Assembly: GCF_022531965.1 (NCBI RefSeq)
Contig: NZ_CP092831.1
Span: 5,775,240-5,839,239 of the forward strand
DNA length: 64,000 nucleotides
Direction: 5' to 3'
Source: Paenibacillus peoriae
GTDB lineage: Bacteria > Bacillota > Bacilli > Paenibacillales > Paenibacillaceae
Under the pieces are notes generated by a model. The model was not told the DNA's origin, searched no databases, and was given only the letters and a program-made list of their open reading frames with translations. The position numbers were made by a program, and so were the translations under genes. Positions 47,501 through 56,233 of the stretch are shown piece by piece. Numbering within the stretch: the stretch's first letter is position 1; each line of letters begins with the position of its first letter.

Positions 47501-47529
47501 ATCTTAAGTGTAAAATAATATCACGTCAA
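47501..47529 (-). promoter_or_regulatory. Sigma-A promoter of the opp operon
   Basis: On the minus strand TTGACG (47524-47529) and TAAGAT (47501-47506) are 17 bases apart, about 185 bases before oppA. The rest of 47316-47837 (over 500 bases, AT-rich) shows no gene apart from the rpsR terminator at its right end. Confidence 0.6.
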
Positions 47530-47790
47530 TATCTTTTTTTATGTAATATACAAATGCAAAACATCTATTTATGTAAAGTTTATGAATTTTACTTGTGGAA
47601 AATAACAAAAAACAGGACTCTATGTAATATAAAATAACATTTCAGAATGCCGAAATATTTACTCTGGCGAGTTGGGGAGCTTGCAATTTCACAAGCCATT
47701 AAAAGGTATACTATCGTTTATGGGTAAACATGGATTGTATTATTAGTAAGTTACAATAGATGGGACTTGTTGTCAATATAAAAAATCACG

Positions 47791-47827
47791 AAAAAAGACG
47801 CTCCCGGGATCGGGAACGTCTTTTTTT
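47791..47827 (-). terminator. Terminator of rpsF-ssb-rpsR
   Basis: AAAAAAGACGcTCCCG pairs with CGGGAaCGTCTTTTTT around a short loop, with one mismatch. T-runs are present on both strands. It lies directly after rpsR. Confidence 0.93.
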
Positions 47828-47837
47828 CCACCCACTA

Positions 47838-48110
47838 CTATTCAGTAGTGTAAGGAAGCAATGCGATTTGACGGGAACGTTTAACAGCGATTGTCAACAT
47901 ACGTTGATATTTCGCACTTGTTCCAGTCACACGACGAGGAAGAATTTTTCCACGTTCGCTGATGAATTTTTTAAGCAGGTCTGTATCTTTATAGTCAATG
48001 TGAGTAATTTTGTTCACAGTGAAGAAACATACTTTACGACGTTTGTTGCGACCACCACGACGAGCTGGTCTTTTGTTATCGTCTCCGCCTTCTCTTTGTC
48101 TGAAGCCCAT
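47838..48110 (-). CDS. rpsR: 30S ribosomal protein S18
   Basis: The 90-residue basic protein contains the S18 core ([43 protein letters not shown]-type [12 protein letters not shown]). It binds S6 in the platform of the 30S subunit. It follows ssb by 21 bases in the conserved rpsF-ssb-rpsR operon. Confidence 0.98.
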   Translation of the reverse strand: MGFRQREGGDDNKRPARRGGRNKRRKVCFFTVNKITHIDYKDTDLLKKFISERGKILPRRVTGTSAKYQRMLTIAVKRSRQIALLPYTTE

Positions 48111-48131
48111 TCTTTGTCAGTCCTTTCCCAA

Positions 48132-48617
48132 TTAAAATGGTAAATCATCATCCGAAATATCGATCGGTTTTCCGTCATCGGAAAAAGGATCCTGATTGTT
48201 TCGCGAGTTATTATTCCCGCGTCCACTATTGCTGTTACCGCCTCCGAAAGGAGACTCCTCACGCGCAGCTCCACCGCTATTGCCGCCACCGCCATCGCGG
48301 TTAGATTCCAAGAAACGCACATTATCAGCTACAATTTCAGTCACGTATACACGTTTTCCTTCATTGTTCTCATAATTACGCACCTGAACACGGCCTTCAA
48401 CAGCCGTTAAACGACCTTTGCGAAGATAGTTAGCGCATGTTTCAGCAAGCTGACGCCAGGTTACGATCGGCAAGAAATCCGCTTCCCGTTCGCCGCCTTG
48501 ACTCGTAAACGGACGGTCTACAGCCAGGGTGAACTGGGTTACTGCTACACCAGACGGTGTATAGCGCAGCTCTGGATCTTTGGTCAAACGACCGATCAGA
48601 ATGACACGGTTCAACAA
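48132..48617 (-). CDS. ssb: Single-stranded DNA-binding protein
   Basis: The 161-residue protein has the OB fold ([28 protein letters not shown] [14 protein letters not shown]) and a Gly/Asn-rich linker. The acidic partner-binding tip DDDLPF is at the C-terminus. The start is TTG 48617, six bases after GGAGGGG, and matches the universal MLNRV opening. Confidence 0.98.
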   Translation of the reverse strand: MLNRVILIGRLTKDPELRYTPSGVAVTQFTLAVDRPFTSQGGEREADFLPIVTWRQLAETCANYLRKGRLTAVEGRVQVRNYENNEGKRVYVTEIVADNVRFLESNRDGGGGNSGGAAREESPFGGGNSNSGRGNNNSRNNQDPFSDDGKPIDISDDDLPF

Positions 48618-48666
48618 TCCAATCCCCTCCTTTGAGCGTTGTTCATTACATAATCACGTACAATAA

Positions 48667-48951
48667 TTAAGCTACGTCGTTCGTAATGAGATAACGAATT
48701 ACTTCGTCAGAAATTTTCATGATACGCTCAAGCTCAGTAACAACAGCAGGTTCTGCTGTGAAGTTTACCAGAACGAAAGAACCATCACGGAATTTCTTGA
48801 TCTCATACGCAAGACGGCGTTTAGTTACATCGTGACTCGTAATTTCGCCACCGCCGTTAGAGATGATACCTTGGAATTTATCGACTGTCGCTTGAACAGC
48901 TTCTTGTTCAATGTCAGGACGAATAATATACATCGCTTCATATTTGCGCAT
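48667..48951 (-). CDS. rpsF: 30S ribosomal protein S6
   Basis: The 94-residue protein has the S6 pattern (MRKYEAMYIIRPDIEQEAVQ, RRLAYEIKKFRDGSFVLVNF). It heads the rpsF-ssb-rpsR operon. AAGGAGG lies upstream of the ATG. Confidence 0.98.
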   Translation of the reverse strand: MRKYEAMYIIRPDIEQEAVQATVDKFQGIISNGGGEITSHDVTKRRLAYEIKKFRDGSFVLVNFTAEPAVVTELERIMKISDEVIRYLITNDVA

Positions 48952-49028
48952 TCTTTACACCTCCTTATGGACATAAGGCCCTCAATCTCAGTTGAGAGCA
49001 AGGAACGAGCCTAAACTCGCACTAAAAC

Positions 49029-49057
49029 AGTTTACCAAATCCAACAACTGAATGCAA
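49029..49057 (-). promoter_or_regulatory. Sigma-A promoter of rpsF-ssb-rpsR
   Basis: On the minus strand TTGCAT (49052-49057) and TAAACT (49029-49034) are separated by 17 bases, about 80 bases before rpsF. The leader may carry S6:S18 autoregulation, but I cannot see the diagnostic motif. The rest of 48952-49269 shows nothing else. Confidence 0.6.
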
Positions 49058-49269
49058 CCTACAAATTCGAAACATAAGCCTAAAACAGCTAAATATACTG
49101 CATATCATTAGCTTTATACAATTTTATATAACATCAAAAATTTCGCATATATAAAGGAAATCATTTGATTCACTCACTATCTGTATACCCGGTTTCGCAT
49201 GTTTCTGTTCAAGACAGCGCACAATAACCGTTGCAGTCCAAATTCATTTATCTAAGGAGGTGCCACCAT

Positions 49270-49464
49270 ATGGGTGAAAAGACTGAGTTCGAACCAGGGG
49301 ATAACGTCCCAAACGACGGCGTATATATGGAGGTCGGAGAAAAAAGCTTCCATACTGAAATTCAAAACCCGCAACAAGTAACGCTGGAAAGAGGCGACTC
49401 TTTTCCGGAGACCACCAACCATAATCGCAAATGGAAGAAAAAAACGAAAGCTCGTGTCCACTAA
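49270..49464 (+). CDS. YjzC-like small protein
   Basis: The 64-residue protein starts MGEKTEFEPGDNVPNDGVYM and ends with the SFPETTNHNRKWKKK pattern, which matches the Bacillus YjzC family (FxPGxxAPNxGVYxEIG, then PxxSNHNRKW). The function is unknown. AAGGAGGTG (49254-49262) is seven bases before the ATG. It stands alone on the plus strand between the rpsF promoter region and a short non-coding stretch. Confidence 0.85.
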   Translation: MGEKTEFEPGDNVPNDGVYMEVGEKSFHTEIQNPQQVTLERGDSFPETTNHNRKWKKKTKARVH

Positions 49465-49830
49465 TGTATATTTCTTAGGAGTTCTGGCCATATTATGATT
49501 AGGCGATACAACAGAGAGGTGTGGTTCCGTTGGACGACGTAGCCGGACAAACTGTTAGGAGATCCATTCCGGGCATTAGAAGCGTTAGGTTTGTGTAAAA
49601 GGACACTGTCTTTTCGACACGGTATTGCTGGTCAGTACACCGAGTTTCATGATGTGATTGGACAGATCGTATCCTGTTAAAAATGTATCGCCTACGATGG
49701 AGGACCTTTGTGGTCCTCCTTTGTTGCATTATCGGACTTTTTGCATATCCTGGTAAAATGCAGATTAATTGAGCTCCTTCTGCTAGAATATATCCAAGTA
49801 CAAAGACCTACTATCTACGGAGGTTTAAAG
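49465..49830. other. Intergenic stretch with no supported gene
   Basis: No convincing gene is seen. A strong plus-strand hairpin, GGAGGACC-tttgt-GGTCCTCC at 49699-49719 followed by TTTGTTG, probably ends the transcript of the YjzC-like gene or a small RNA. A 15-codon frame at 49497 (MIRRYNREVWFRWTT) has a poorly spaced ribosome site. Confidence 0.5.
49699..49725 (+). terminator. Intrinsic terminator on the plus strand
   Basis: An eight-base perfect stem (GGAGGACC/GGTCCTCC) with a five-base loop is followed by a T-rich tail. It lies 235 bases after the YjzC-like gene. Confidence 0.75.
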
Positions 49831-50148
49831 ATGAGCTATTCTCGAATATTAAAGTGGATATCAGGTATATTCGAATTGGTGCTTGCCGTACCAATTGTGG
49901 GGGGAGCTATTGTCATGGGGACCGGCTACTCGGCTCTGGGATTTATGCTTATCCTGCATGCAGTAACACTTATCCTATCGTTACGCAATCAGGAGGCGAT
50001 CTACGGCTCTGTATGGGGAGTACTCACTTCTTTGCTGGCCTGGATACCCTTTGTGGGCTGGGCTCTCCATTTGATTGCGGCGATCCTTCTGATGATCTCT
50101 GGCTCAAAAAAAACAAAACGCTATCATTACCCGCCTAACCAGCTATAA
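49831..50148 (+). CDS. Small polytopic membrane protein, unknown function
   Basis: The 105-residue protein has about three hydrophobic helices (GIFELVLAVPIVGGAIVMGT, LGFMLILHAVTLILSL, LLAWIPFVGWALHLIAAILL) and a basic tail (KKTKRYHYPP). ATG 49831 is seven bases after GGAGG. The glycine-rich pattern resembles small DUF4064-like or SPW-type membrane proteins, but I cannot assign a family. It has its own terminator. Confidence 0.82.
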   Translation: MSYSRILKWISGIFELVLAVPIVGGAIVMGTGYSALGFMLILHAVTLILSLRNQEAIYGSVWGVLTSLLAWIPFVGWALHLIAAILLMISGSKKTKRYHYPPNQL

Positions 50149-50156
50149 CAAAAGAG

Positions 50157-50201
50157 TGCTCCTAACGGCAATAATTTCCCCGCTGTCAGGAGCATTTTTT
50201 T
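50157..50201 (+). terminator. Terminator of the small membrane protein gene
   Basis: TGCTCCT (50157-50163) pairs with AGGAGCA (50188-50194) and is followed by seven T. Confidence 0.88.
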
Positions 50202-50313
50202 GTTATAACGCCTTATTCATCCCAATAGATTTGTAATCGTTTCTTCCTTTACCCTCATGGTTTATCTTAGTGCTTTTCACTTTATCACAATCTGTTGACC
50301 TTTTATTCCAAAA

Positions 50314-50347
50314 ACAAAAAATCCCCTACGTCACAGACGTAAGAGAT
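50314..50347 (-). terminator. Terminator of the tRNA-Ser gene
   Basis: ATCCCCTACGT and ACGTAAGAGAT form a stem with wobble pairs over the loop CACAG. A T-run follows on the minus strand, 22 bases after the tRNA. Confidence 0.75.
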
Positions 50348-50368
50348 TGGTTTATTTAATGAAGTTAG

Positions 50369-50459
50369 TGGCGGAAAGAGTGGGAGTCGAACCCACGCAC
50401 GCCTTGCGACGCCTAACTGATTTCGAGTCAGCCCCCTTAGACCTCTTGGGTACCTTTCC
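50369..50459 (-). tRNA. tRNA-Ser (anticodon CGA)
   Basis: The 91-base tRNA folds with acceptor stem GGAAAGG/TCTTTCC, D-stem CCC/GGG and an anticodon stem around loop CTCGAAA (anticodon CGA, reads UCG). A long class II variable arm (GGCGTCGCAAGGCGT) is typical of serine tRNAs. The T-arm GTGGGTTCGACTCCCAC is perfect, the discriminator is G, and CCA is encoded. Confidence 0.95.
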
Positions 50460-50471
50460 GCAGCAAGGATA

Positions 50472-50500
50472 ATTATATCATCATTGCAACTGTGACGCAA
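50472..50500 (-). promoter_or_regulatory. Promoter of tRNA-Ser
   Basis: On the minus strand TTGCGT (50495-50500) and a perfect TATAAT (50472-50477) are separated by 17 bases. The -10 lies 12 bases before the mature 5' end. Confidence 0.75.
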
Positions 50501-50536
50501 GCTGATTCTGGTTCATCGCCATTCATCTTTCTTGGC

Positions 50537-50761
50537 TCAATTTGCTTCTGTGTTTTGCTCGTCGACGTTGGCCTTTGATCGCAGCACTTTCTTCATGTTT
50601 TTTTCGAACTTGGCACGCGGAATCAGCACACTATGCTGGCAACCGACACATTTGATTCGAATATCCATCCCCATGCGGATAATTTCCATTTCATTCGTTC
50701 CACACGGATGGGGCTTCTTCATCTGTACAATGTCCCCTAGTTCAAATGACTTACGCTCCAC
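50537..50761 (-). CDS. yyzM: DUF951 protein (YyzM-like)
   Basis: The 74-residue protein matches the DUF951 family: FELGDIVQMKKPHPCGTNEM, then the second Cys pair in IKCVGCQHSV. Two Cys-containing turns suggest a zinc site. The function is unknown. It starts with GTG 50761 inside the end of the MscS gene (11-base overlap), a conserved pairing near oriC in Bacillales. Confidence 0.9.
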   Translation of the reverse strand: MERKSFELGDIVQMKKPHPCGTNEMEIIRMGMDIRIKCVGCQHSVLIPRAKFEKNMKKVLRSKANVDEQNTEAN

Positions 50762-51701
50762 CCTTCTCTCCCCCTTTTCTTCCTTGTTCGTCTTCTTTGT
50801 CTAGGGTTACCGCCGTCTCCAATGCTGCCTGACGATGTTCCTCATCCTCCAGAGCCTTCTTGATGTTATTCTGAATATCACGCTCTACCACGGCCCCTGT
50901 ATTCGGCATACATTCTGCCACAACACGCACAATATACTCTGAGGTGGTCATGGACTGAACCCCTAACACATCCGGTATATTAAGTATCTGTACATTGGAT
51001 TCTTCAATGCCTTGGATTGCCTGTTTTACCAAGCCAACTGCTTCCTCCAGGCTACGCTCGGCCTTCATTGGCACATCCACTACCGCCAACGCGTTGGACA
51101 TGGAGAAGTTTGTTACCGTAGTAATTGAGCCATTCGGTAAAATGTACACCTCACCTTTCCAGCTCACCAGTCTGGTTGTACGCAGCCCGATCATTTCCAC
51201 TGTACCCTTGAAAGTACCTGTCTGAATGACGTCTCCTACGGCAAATTGATCCTCAAAAATAATGAAAAATCCGGTAATTACATCCTTAACCAAGCTCTGT
51301 GCCCCAAAACCAACGGCCAATCCAAGCACTCCAGCTCCAGCAATCAGCGGGCCGAGATTAATGCCCATTTGCGATAGCACCAGCATAATTAAAATGAAAT
51401 TAAATACAATATTGGTTATGTTTTTCAGTAATTCCCCAACAGTGGTTAACCGCCTTGTGTTCAATCGAAACCTGCCGTTATCTCCCTTTTGTTGCATTGA
51501 CTTATCTATAATTTTATTAATAACTCGAATAAAGATACGTGTGATGATAAAAATAATCGCGATTTTCAAAATTACAAACAAAAAGGTCGACCACATCGCA
51601 CTATCGGTAAGCCATTTCAATACAGCATCCTTCCAGTGAATTGCATCTTTCACTACGTCACCCGTGTCTAAATTATCGGTCAACCAATGTATAAAGGTCA
51701 T
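50751..51701 (-). CDS. MscS-family mechanosensitive channel
   Basis: The 316-residue protein has an N-terminal membrane region with helices near residues 35-60, 85-110 and 115-140. The pore helix is GLAVGFGAQSLVKDVITGFF and the beta domain contains YILPNGSITTVTNFS. It opens under hypo-osmotic shock to release solutes. ATG 51701 follows AGGAGG with eight bases between. It resembles YkuT or the yyaE-region channel of other Bacillales. Confidence 0.92.
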   Translation of the reverse strand: MTFIHWLTDNLDTGDVVKDAIHWKDAVLKWLTDSAMWSTFLFVILKIAIIFIITRIFIRVINKIIDKSMQQKGDNGRFRLNTRRLTTVGELLKNITNIVFNFILIMLVLSQMGINLGPLIAGAGVLGLAVGFGAQSLVKDVITGFFIIFEDQFAVGDVIQTGTFKGTVEMIGLRTTRLVSWKGEVYILPNGSITTVTNFSMSNALAVVDVPMKAERSLEEAVGLVKQAIQGIEESNVQILNIPDVLGVQSMTTSEYIVRVVAECMPNTGAVVERDIQNNIKKALEDEEHRQAALETAVTLDKEDEQGRKGGEKGGA

Positions 51702-51975
51702 GCTGTACTCCTCCTTAAACAAGGGAACTACTCTTCCTGCTTCCCGAATTCTATTTCCTACTATCAGGATTTTGCAAAATCCTCACTATATAAGCTTATC
51801 TACCGACTTCAAACATATGGCTATGAATATTCTACTTCCTGTGAGTATAAAAGCATAAGTTTATCCATATACTAGCTACTATCCTGAGCATAAATGTTAC
51901 CCGCAGGCTAATTGTTATCTCAAGGTACTGCGAGCGTAACCTTCACACTCCACTACAGAGCGAAAGGAAGATTCC

Positions 51976-52581
51976 ATGACTCATCCATCTGACTTCATTC
52001 CGGGGCAAGAACCCCTAAGTTTAAAAATATCACACACAGATCCCGGGATCCAATCAGCCATCATCCATCGTCTACTGTTCCATCTGCATCAGGCACCGAG
52101 TCTGCAAAATATCGTCATTATTTGCATCGGCACTGACCGTTCTACTGGAGATTGTCTGGGTCCGCTCGTAGGTACGCATTTATCACGCTACAAAAGCCCT
52201 CTGTTTAACCTATACGGTACATTAGAGGAGCCTGTACATGCCATGAACCTGCAAACGACACTGAACGGCATACAAGCCCGATATGAACAGCCTTATATCA
52301 TTGGTATAGATGCATGTCTTGGACAAACCTCCAGCGTTGGATGCATTCAGGTTTCAGATGGTCCTCTCAAGCCTGGAGCAGGTGTAAATAAAGAATTACC
52401 GCCGGTCGGCGATATCCATTTGACTGGTATCGTTAACGTCGGCGGCTTCATGGAATACTTCGTGCTGCAAAATACAAGACTAAATTTGGTAATGAAATTA
52501 TCAGATATCATTGCTGGCAGCCTATACTCCGCGATTAAGGAGTGGCACTACCGTTCCGTCCTGCTTGCTGCGCAAGAGTGA
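51976..52581 (+). CDS. yyaC: Spore protease-like protein YyaC
   Basis: The 201-residue protein matches YyaC, related to the germination protease fold: VIICIGTDRSTGDCLGPLVG, IGIDACLGQTSSVGCIQV and GDIHLTGIVNVGGFMEYFVL. In Bacillus subtilis yyaC is a forespore gene next to spo0J. GGAAG is five bases before the ATG. It is on the plus strand, opposite to its neighbours, and its 3' end overlaps the convergent DUF4446 gene by 47 bases. Confidence 0.93.
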   Translation: MTHPSDFIPGQEPLSLKISHTDPGIQSAIIHRLLFHLHQAPSLQNIVIICIGTDRSTGDCLGPLVGTHLSRYKSPLFNLYGTLEEPVHAMNLQTTLNGIQARYEQPYIIGIDACLGQTSSVGCIQVSDGPLKPGAGVNKELPPVGDIHLTGIVNVGGFMEYFVLQNTRLNLVMKLSDIIAGSLYSAIKEWHYRSVLLAAQE

Positions 52582-53056
52582 CGGCTTCTTTTTCTTCAGG
52601 TGATAAGGAATAGGTGGACTGTCCCGCTTCTAGAGGCTTGGCATACACATATGAGCCATCTCGGTTATAAATGCCGGTTAATACCATACCATCCTGATTG
52701 TCGTCTACAATAGCCAGAGAGAAGCTTAAATCGCTTCCTCTCTCACCAAAGGCATTATAGCGTTTGATGCCTATATGTCCCTTCAAGCCTGTCAGTTTAC
52801 TACGTAGTGATTTCATACTTGCACGATGGGTTTCTTGCTCATCCTCAATCGTATCCATCTGTACCTTCAAATCAATCAACAGTGTTTCCAAATTCTCGAC
52901 ACCACTGCCTGCCATCATGGTTTCATACTTTCGCCGCATATTCTTTAGCTTTGCACCCTGCACAATAATAACAATCAACAGGATGAGCAAAATAAGCACG
53001 ATCCCTGCAACGATTCCGGCAAGCTGTTCCATGATTAGTCCATTCAATTCAGCCAT
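52535..53056 (-). CDS. DUF4446 membrane-anchored protein
   Basis: The 173-residue protein has one N-terminal membrane helix (GIVLILLILLIVIIVQG) and a coiled-coil segment (NLETLLIDLKVQMDTIEDEQ). The C-terminal domain carries the DUF4446 pattern GIKRYNAFGERGSDLSFSLA and LTGIYNRDGSYVYAKP. The function is unknown. The family is often found beside parB in Bacillota and Clostridia. Convergent overlap with yyaC. Confidence 0.92.
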   Translation of the reverse strand: MAELNGLIMEQLAGIVAGIVLILLILLIVIIVQGAKLKNMRRKYETMMAGSGVENLETLLIDLKVQMDTIEDEQETHRASMKSLRSKLTGLKGHIGIKRYNAFGERGSDLSFSLAIVDDNQDGMVLTGIYNRDGSYVYAKPLEAGQSTYSLSPEEKEAVTLAQQAGRNGSATP

Positions 53057-53254
53057 ATGCTTGCTTCTACTCCTCTACCCCAAAAATCATATTACTGCAT
53101 ACTTATATTTTATACGTTTGAGAACAGCGAAACAAATAACACAAGGCTATTAGTTTATCCATCAAAACCATTCTAATTCCTGCAATTCCAGACAAAGCAA
53201 AGACATATCTCACTTTCCATTTTGCTCAAGGAGACATGTCCATATTTCAACAAA

Positions 53255-54097
53255 CTACTGTAATAGCTCCAGTAATCTTTCCAAATCCTGCTGACTGTAA
53301 TAATTCAATTCAATTTTGCCTTTATCTTTATTGTGCTTGATCTTCACAGTTGTTTTAAAGCGTTCACGCAAGGACTCTTCCATATGGTCAATATAGGGGT
53401 CCTTTTTTCGTACCTTTGCTTTGGCTTTCGCCTCACCAGGCTTATGATCCAACTGCTGTACGGCTTCCTCCAGCTCGCGAACACTCCACTGCTGTTCAAT
53501 ACATTGTTGTGCTAACTGTTTCACCATGTCTGGATCTTTGAGGCCAACAATAGCTCTAGCATGTCCCATAGACAATGTTCCACGTGAAACATGATCTTTA
53601 ACTTCTTCAGGTAATGCGAGCAAGCGAAGGAAATTGGCAATATGAGAGCGTGATTTCCCCACTTTCATGGACAACTCTTCCTGAGTTAAAGAAAACTGAT
53701 CCATTAATCCCTGATAAGCTACTGCTACTTCCATAGCATTCAAATTCTCACGCTGCAAATTCTCAATCAGAGCAATCTCCATCACCTGCTGATCCGTAAA
53801 ATTACGAACAACCACAGGTATCGTCGGATTCCCACAAAATTGAGATGCCCGAAATCGTCTTTCCCCGGCTATGATTTCATATCCTCGCAATACACTACGT
53901 GCAATAATAGGTTGGATAACACCGTGCTGACGAATGGACTCGGCTAATTCCTTAATGGACTCTTCATCAAACGTTTTGCGAGGCTGGTACGGGTTCGCAC
54001 GCAACTGGCTCAGCGGAATGTCAACAACCTTATCCTCTTCATTGACCGTAAGGGAGGGAATGAGTGCATCAAGTCCTTTTCCCAACCGTTTACTCAT
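53255..54097 (-). CDS. parB: Chromosome partition protein ParB (Spo0J)
   Basis: The 280-residue protein has the ParB N-terminal CTP-binding region (NPYQPRKTFDEESIKELAES, GERRFRASQFCGN), the helix-turn-helix region (SLTQEELSMKVGKSRSHIAN) and a C-terminal dimer domain. It loads on parS and recruits SMC/condensin near the origin. ATG 54097 follows GGAAGTGG, gives the usual MSKRLGKGLDALIP start and overlaps the parA stop by eight bases. A consensus parS lies inside the gene, as in Bacillus subtilis. Confidence 0.97.
   Translation of the reverse strand: MSKRLGKGLDALIPSLTVNEEDKVVDIPLSQLRANPYQPRKTFDEESIKELAESIRQHGVIQPIIARSVLRGYEIIAGERRFRASQFCGNPTIPVVVRNFTDQQVMEIALIENLQRENLNAMEVAVAYQGLMDQFSLTQEELSMKVGKSRSHIANFLRLLALPEEVKDHVSRGTLSMGHARAIVGLKDPDMVKQLAQQCIEQQWSVRELEEAVQQLDHKPGEAKAKAKVRKKDPYIDHMEESLRERFKTTVKIKHNKDKGKIELNYYSQQDLERLLELLQ
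53576..53591. promoter_or_regulatory. parS site inside parB
   Basis: TGTTCCACGTGAAACA is identical to the Bacillus subtilis parS consensus and lies within the parB coding region. Confidence 0.95.
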
Positions 54098-54851
54098 AAG
54101 ATACCACTTCCTTTGCCAACTCAATATATACCTCTGCCCCACGGGAACGGGGATCATACGTAATAATGGACTGGCCATGTGAAGGTGCTTCGCTGAGTCT
54201 CACATTGCGTGGAATAATCGTCTGATAAACCTTGCTTTGAAAATATTTTTTCACTTCTTCAATCACCTGTATACCCAAGTTCGTGCGAGCATCAAACATG
54301 GTTAACAACACACCTTCAATTTGCAATGAGGTGTTCAGATGTTTTTGCACTAATCGCACGGTATTCAACAATTGACTTAATCCTTCCAATGCGTAATATT
54401 CACACTGGATTGGGATAATGACTGAATCGGAAGCCGTCAATGAATTGAGCGTCAAAATACCCAGCGATGGTGGGCAATCAATTAGTATATAATCATAATT
54501 ATGCTTAACGAGTTGAAGCGATCTTTTTAATCTCAACTCACGAGAAATAGTCGGCACCAGTTCAATTTCCGCGCCTGCTAACTGAATGGTTGCCGGAATT
54601 ATATCTAATCCCTCAACCTGTGTACTGACAATAGCTTCGCTAGGATCAACCTCGTTAATGAGTACATCATAAATACAATTTGCCACATCCGCCTTATTGA
54701 TACCCACACCGCTGGTTGTATTACCTTGCGGGTCGATATCCACGAGCAATACCCTTTTGCCGAGGGAAGCAAGTCCGGCGCCCAAATTAACGGAAGTAGT
54801 TGTTTTGCCTACTCCGCCCTTTTGATTGGCTACGGCTATTATTTTTGACAC
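54090..54851 (-). CDS. parA: Chromosome partition ATPase ParA (Soj)
   Basis: The 253-residue deviant Walker ATPase starts MSKIIAVANQKGGVGKTTTS, with the signature Lys in KGGVGKTT. DIDPQGNTTSG and DCPPSLGILTLNSL are also present. Soj regulates DnaA activity and, with ParB, origin segregation. GTG 54851 is chosen for GAGGTG six bases upstream and for the canonical N-terminus; the frame to 54902 is unsupported. Confidence 0.97.
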   Translation of the reverse strand: MSKIIAVANQKGGVGKTTTSVNLGAGLASLGKRVLLVDIDPQGNTTSGVGINKADVANCIYDVLINEVDPSEAIVSTQVEGLDIIPATIQLAGAEIELVPTISRELRLKRSLQLVKHNYDYILIDCPPSLGILTLNSLTASDSVIIPIQCEYYALEGLSQLLNTVRLVQKHLNTSLQIEGVLLTMFDARTNLGIQVIEEVKKYFQSKVYQTIIPRNVRLSEAPSHGQSIITYDPRSRGAEVYIELAKEVVSYE

Positions 54852-54999
54852 TTCATTCACCTCATAATTTAATCGGAATCCTGCTACACTCCATACCTGC
54901 AAAACGCTCTATGGAGACGTTACTTAGTCCTTATCTTAGGGATAACGGCAATTTCAGAATAGAATTGAGTATGCTGCGGTTTTATTCGGCGTTAGACAG

Positions 55000-55021
55000 A
55001 AAAAGCGGCAATTGCTGCCGC
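55000..55021 (-). terminator. Terminator of noc
   Basis: GCGGCA (55005-55010) and TGCCGC (55016-55021) form a stem with a five-base loop. Five T follow on the minus strand. It lies 17 bases past the noc stop and should separate noc from parA-parB. Confidence 0.82.
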
Positions 55022-55037
55022 CTGTACGCTTCATCCC

Positions 55038-55856
55038 TTACTTACGTTTGGGAATTTGAATGACAATCTCATAGTGATCCTCATGATCAGATTCCTTGGT
55101 CTTGATATCCAAGCCTGAGCCAGACACCATATCAATGGATTGACGAATTGTATTCAGCGCAAGCCGGACATCCTTGGTAAAGGAAATCCGCTTCGATTTC
55201 TTATTAGTGGATACTTGTTTATAAAAGGCAACTCGTGCCTCTGTCTGCTTCACATTGAGTTCCTTGGCAATGACTTCATCTAAAACCTTGTACTGTAGTT
55301 CTTCAGTCTCTAATGACAATAATGCACGAGCATGACGCTCGGATACCTTCCGTTCCATTAGAGCCTCTTTCACTCTCTCCGGTAGATGAAGCAGCCGTAT
55401 CTTGTTAGCAATAGTGGATTGGCTTTTGCCAAGTCGTTGAGCGAGGCTTTCCTGGGTGAGCTGATGTAGATCAATCAGCTTTTGGTAAGCTACAGCCTCT
55501 TCAATCGCAGTTAACCCTTCCCGTTGAAGATTTTCAATCAACGCGATGGATGCAGCTTGTGAATCATTAAACTCACGAACAATAGCTGGAATAGATTCCA
55601 TACCCAGCTTGGTGACAGCTCTCCAACGACGTTCCCCTGCTATAATCTCATATTGCCCATTACGGAAACGAACGACAATCGGTTGAATTACACCATGCGT
55701 CTTAATGGTCTGGCATAGCTCATCAATCTTCTCGTCGTCAAATATGGTACGGGGCTGATAAGGACTGCTGACAATATCCCGAACTGGAATTTGTTTTATT
55801 TCGTCCCCAGTAGATCGCTCCGTCAAACCAAATAGCTTGGAAAATTGTTCTTTCAT
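55038..55856 (-). CDS. noc: Nucleoid occlusion protein Noc
   Basis: The 272-residue ParB-like protein begins MKEQFSKLFGLTERSTG, the short amphipathic N-terminus by which Noc binds the membrane. The CTP-binding core follows (SPYQPRTIFDDEKIDELCQT, GERRWRAVTKLG), then the helix-turn-helix (LTQESLAQRLGKSQSTIANK). Noc blocks division septa over the nucleoid. ATG 55856 matches the family start; AGGTGG lies 11 bases upstream. It is between rsmG and parA as usual. No copy of the Noc consensus ATTTCCCGGGAAAT was spotted in the window. Confidence 0.94.
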   Translation of the reverse strand: MKEQFSKLFGLTERSTGDEIKQIPVRDIVSSPYQPRTIFDDEKIDELCQTIKTHGVIQPIVVRFRNGQYEIIAGERRWRAVTKLGMESIPAIVREFNDSQAASIALIENLQREGLTAIEEAVAYQKLIDLHQLTQESLAQRLGKSQSTIANKIRLLHLPERVKEALMERKVSERHARALLSLETEELQYKVLDEVIAKELNVKQTEARVAFYKQVSTNKKSKRISFTKDVRLALNTIRQSIDMVSGSGLDIKTKESDHEDHYEIVIQIPKRK

Positions 55857-55871
55857 TCCGTATAATACCAC

Positions 55872-56233
55872 CTAATTTCATAATAGCACCATACTAACAG
55901 CGCTTCGTGAAAAACAGTTCCTTACGCGGATCGTAGACCCTTCTATATGAAACAGCGCCGTAAGCGGGTACACTCCACGTACTCACCCGACATTTGTTGT
56001 CCCACTCCCCTATATGTATATCTGAATTCATGGGTATAGGAGCAGTCAACTTACATTAAAACGATTATCTCTATTCTATCACTTTTCCAGCCATAATCCT
56101 ATCGTCTCTACCAGCTTTTCGGAAGGATCAGAGAATAAATTATGCATCCTCTTTGATCCCCAAATGTAAACAAGAACGCATGTTAGCAAAGAGGCTTTTA
56201 TGTAAAGAGTCTATCAGCCATAAAAAAAGTGAA
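55872..56233. other. Intergenic region upstream of noc
   Basis: About 360 bases between noc and the rsmG terminator/parS. It should carry the noc promoter. I see no gene and no clear promoter pair. Confidence 0.5.

Noticed and set aside
49499..49729. Minus-strand frame of 76 codons
   Set aside because: It spans the plus-strand terminator hairpin and has no ribosome site or recognisable motif.
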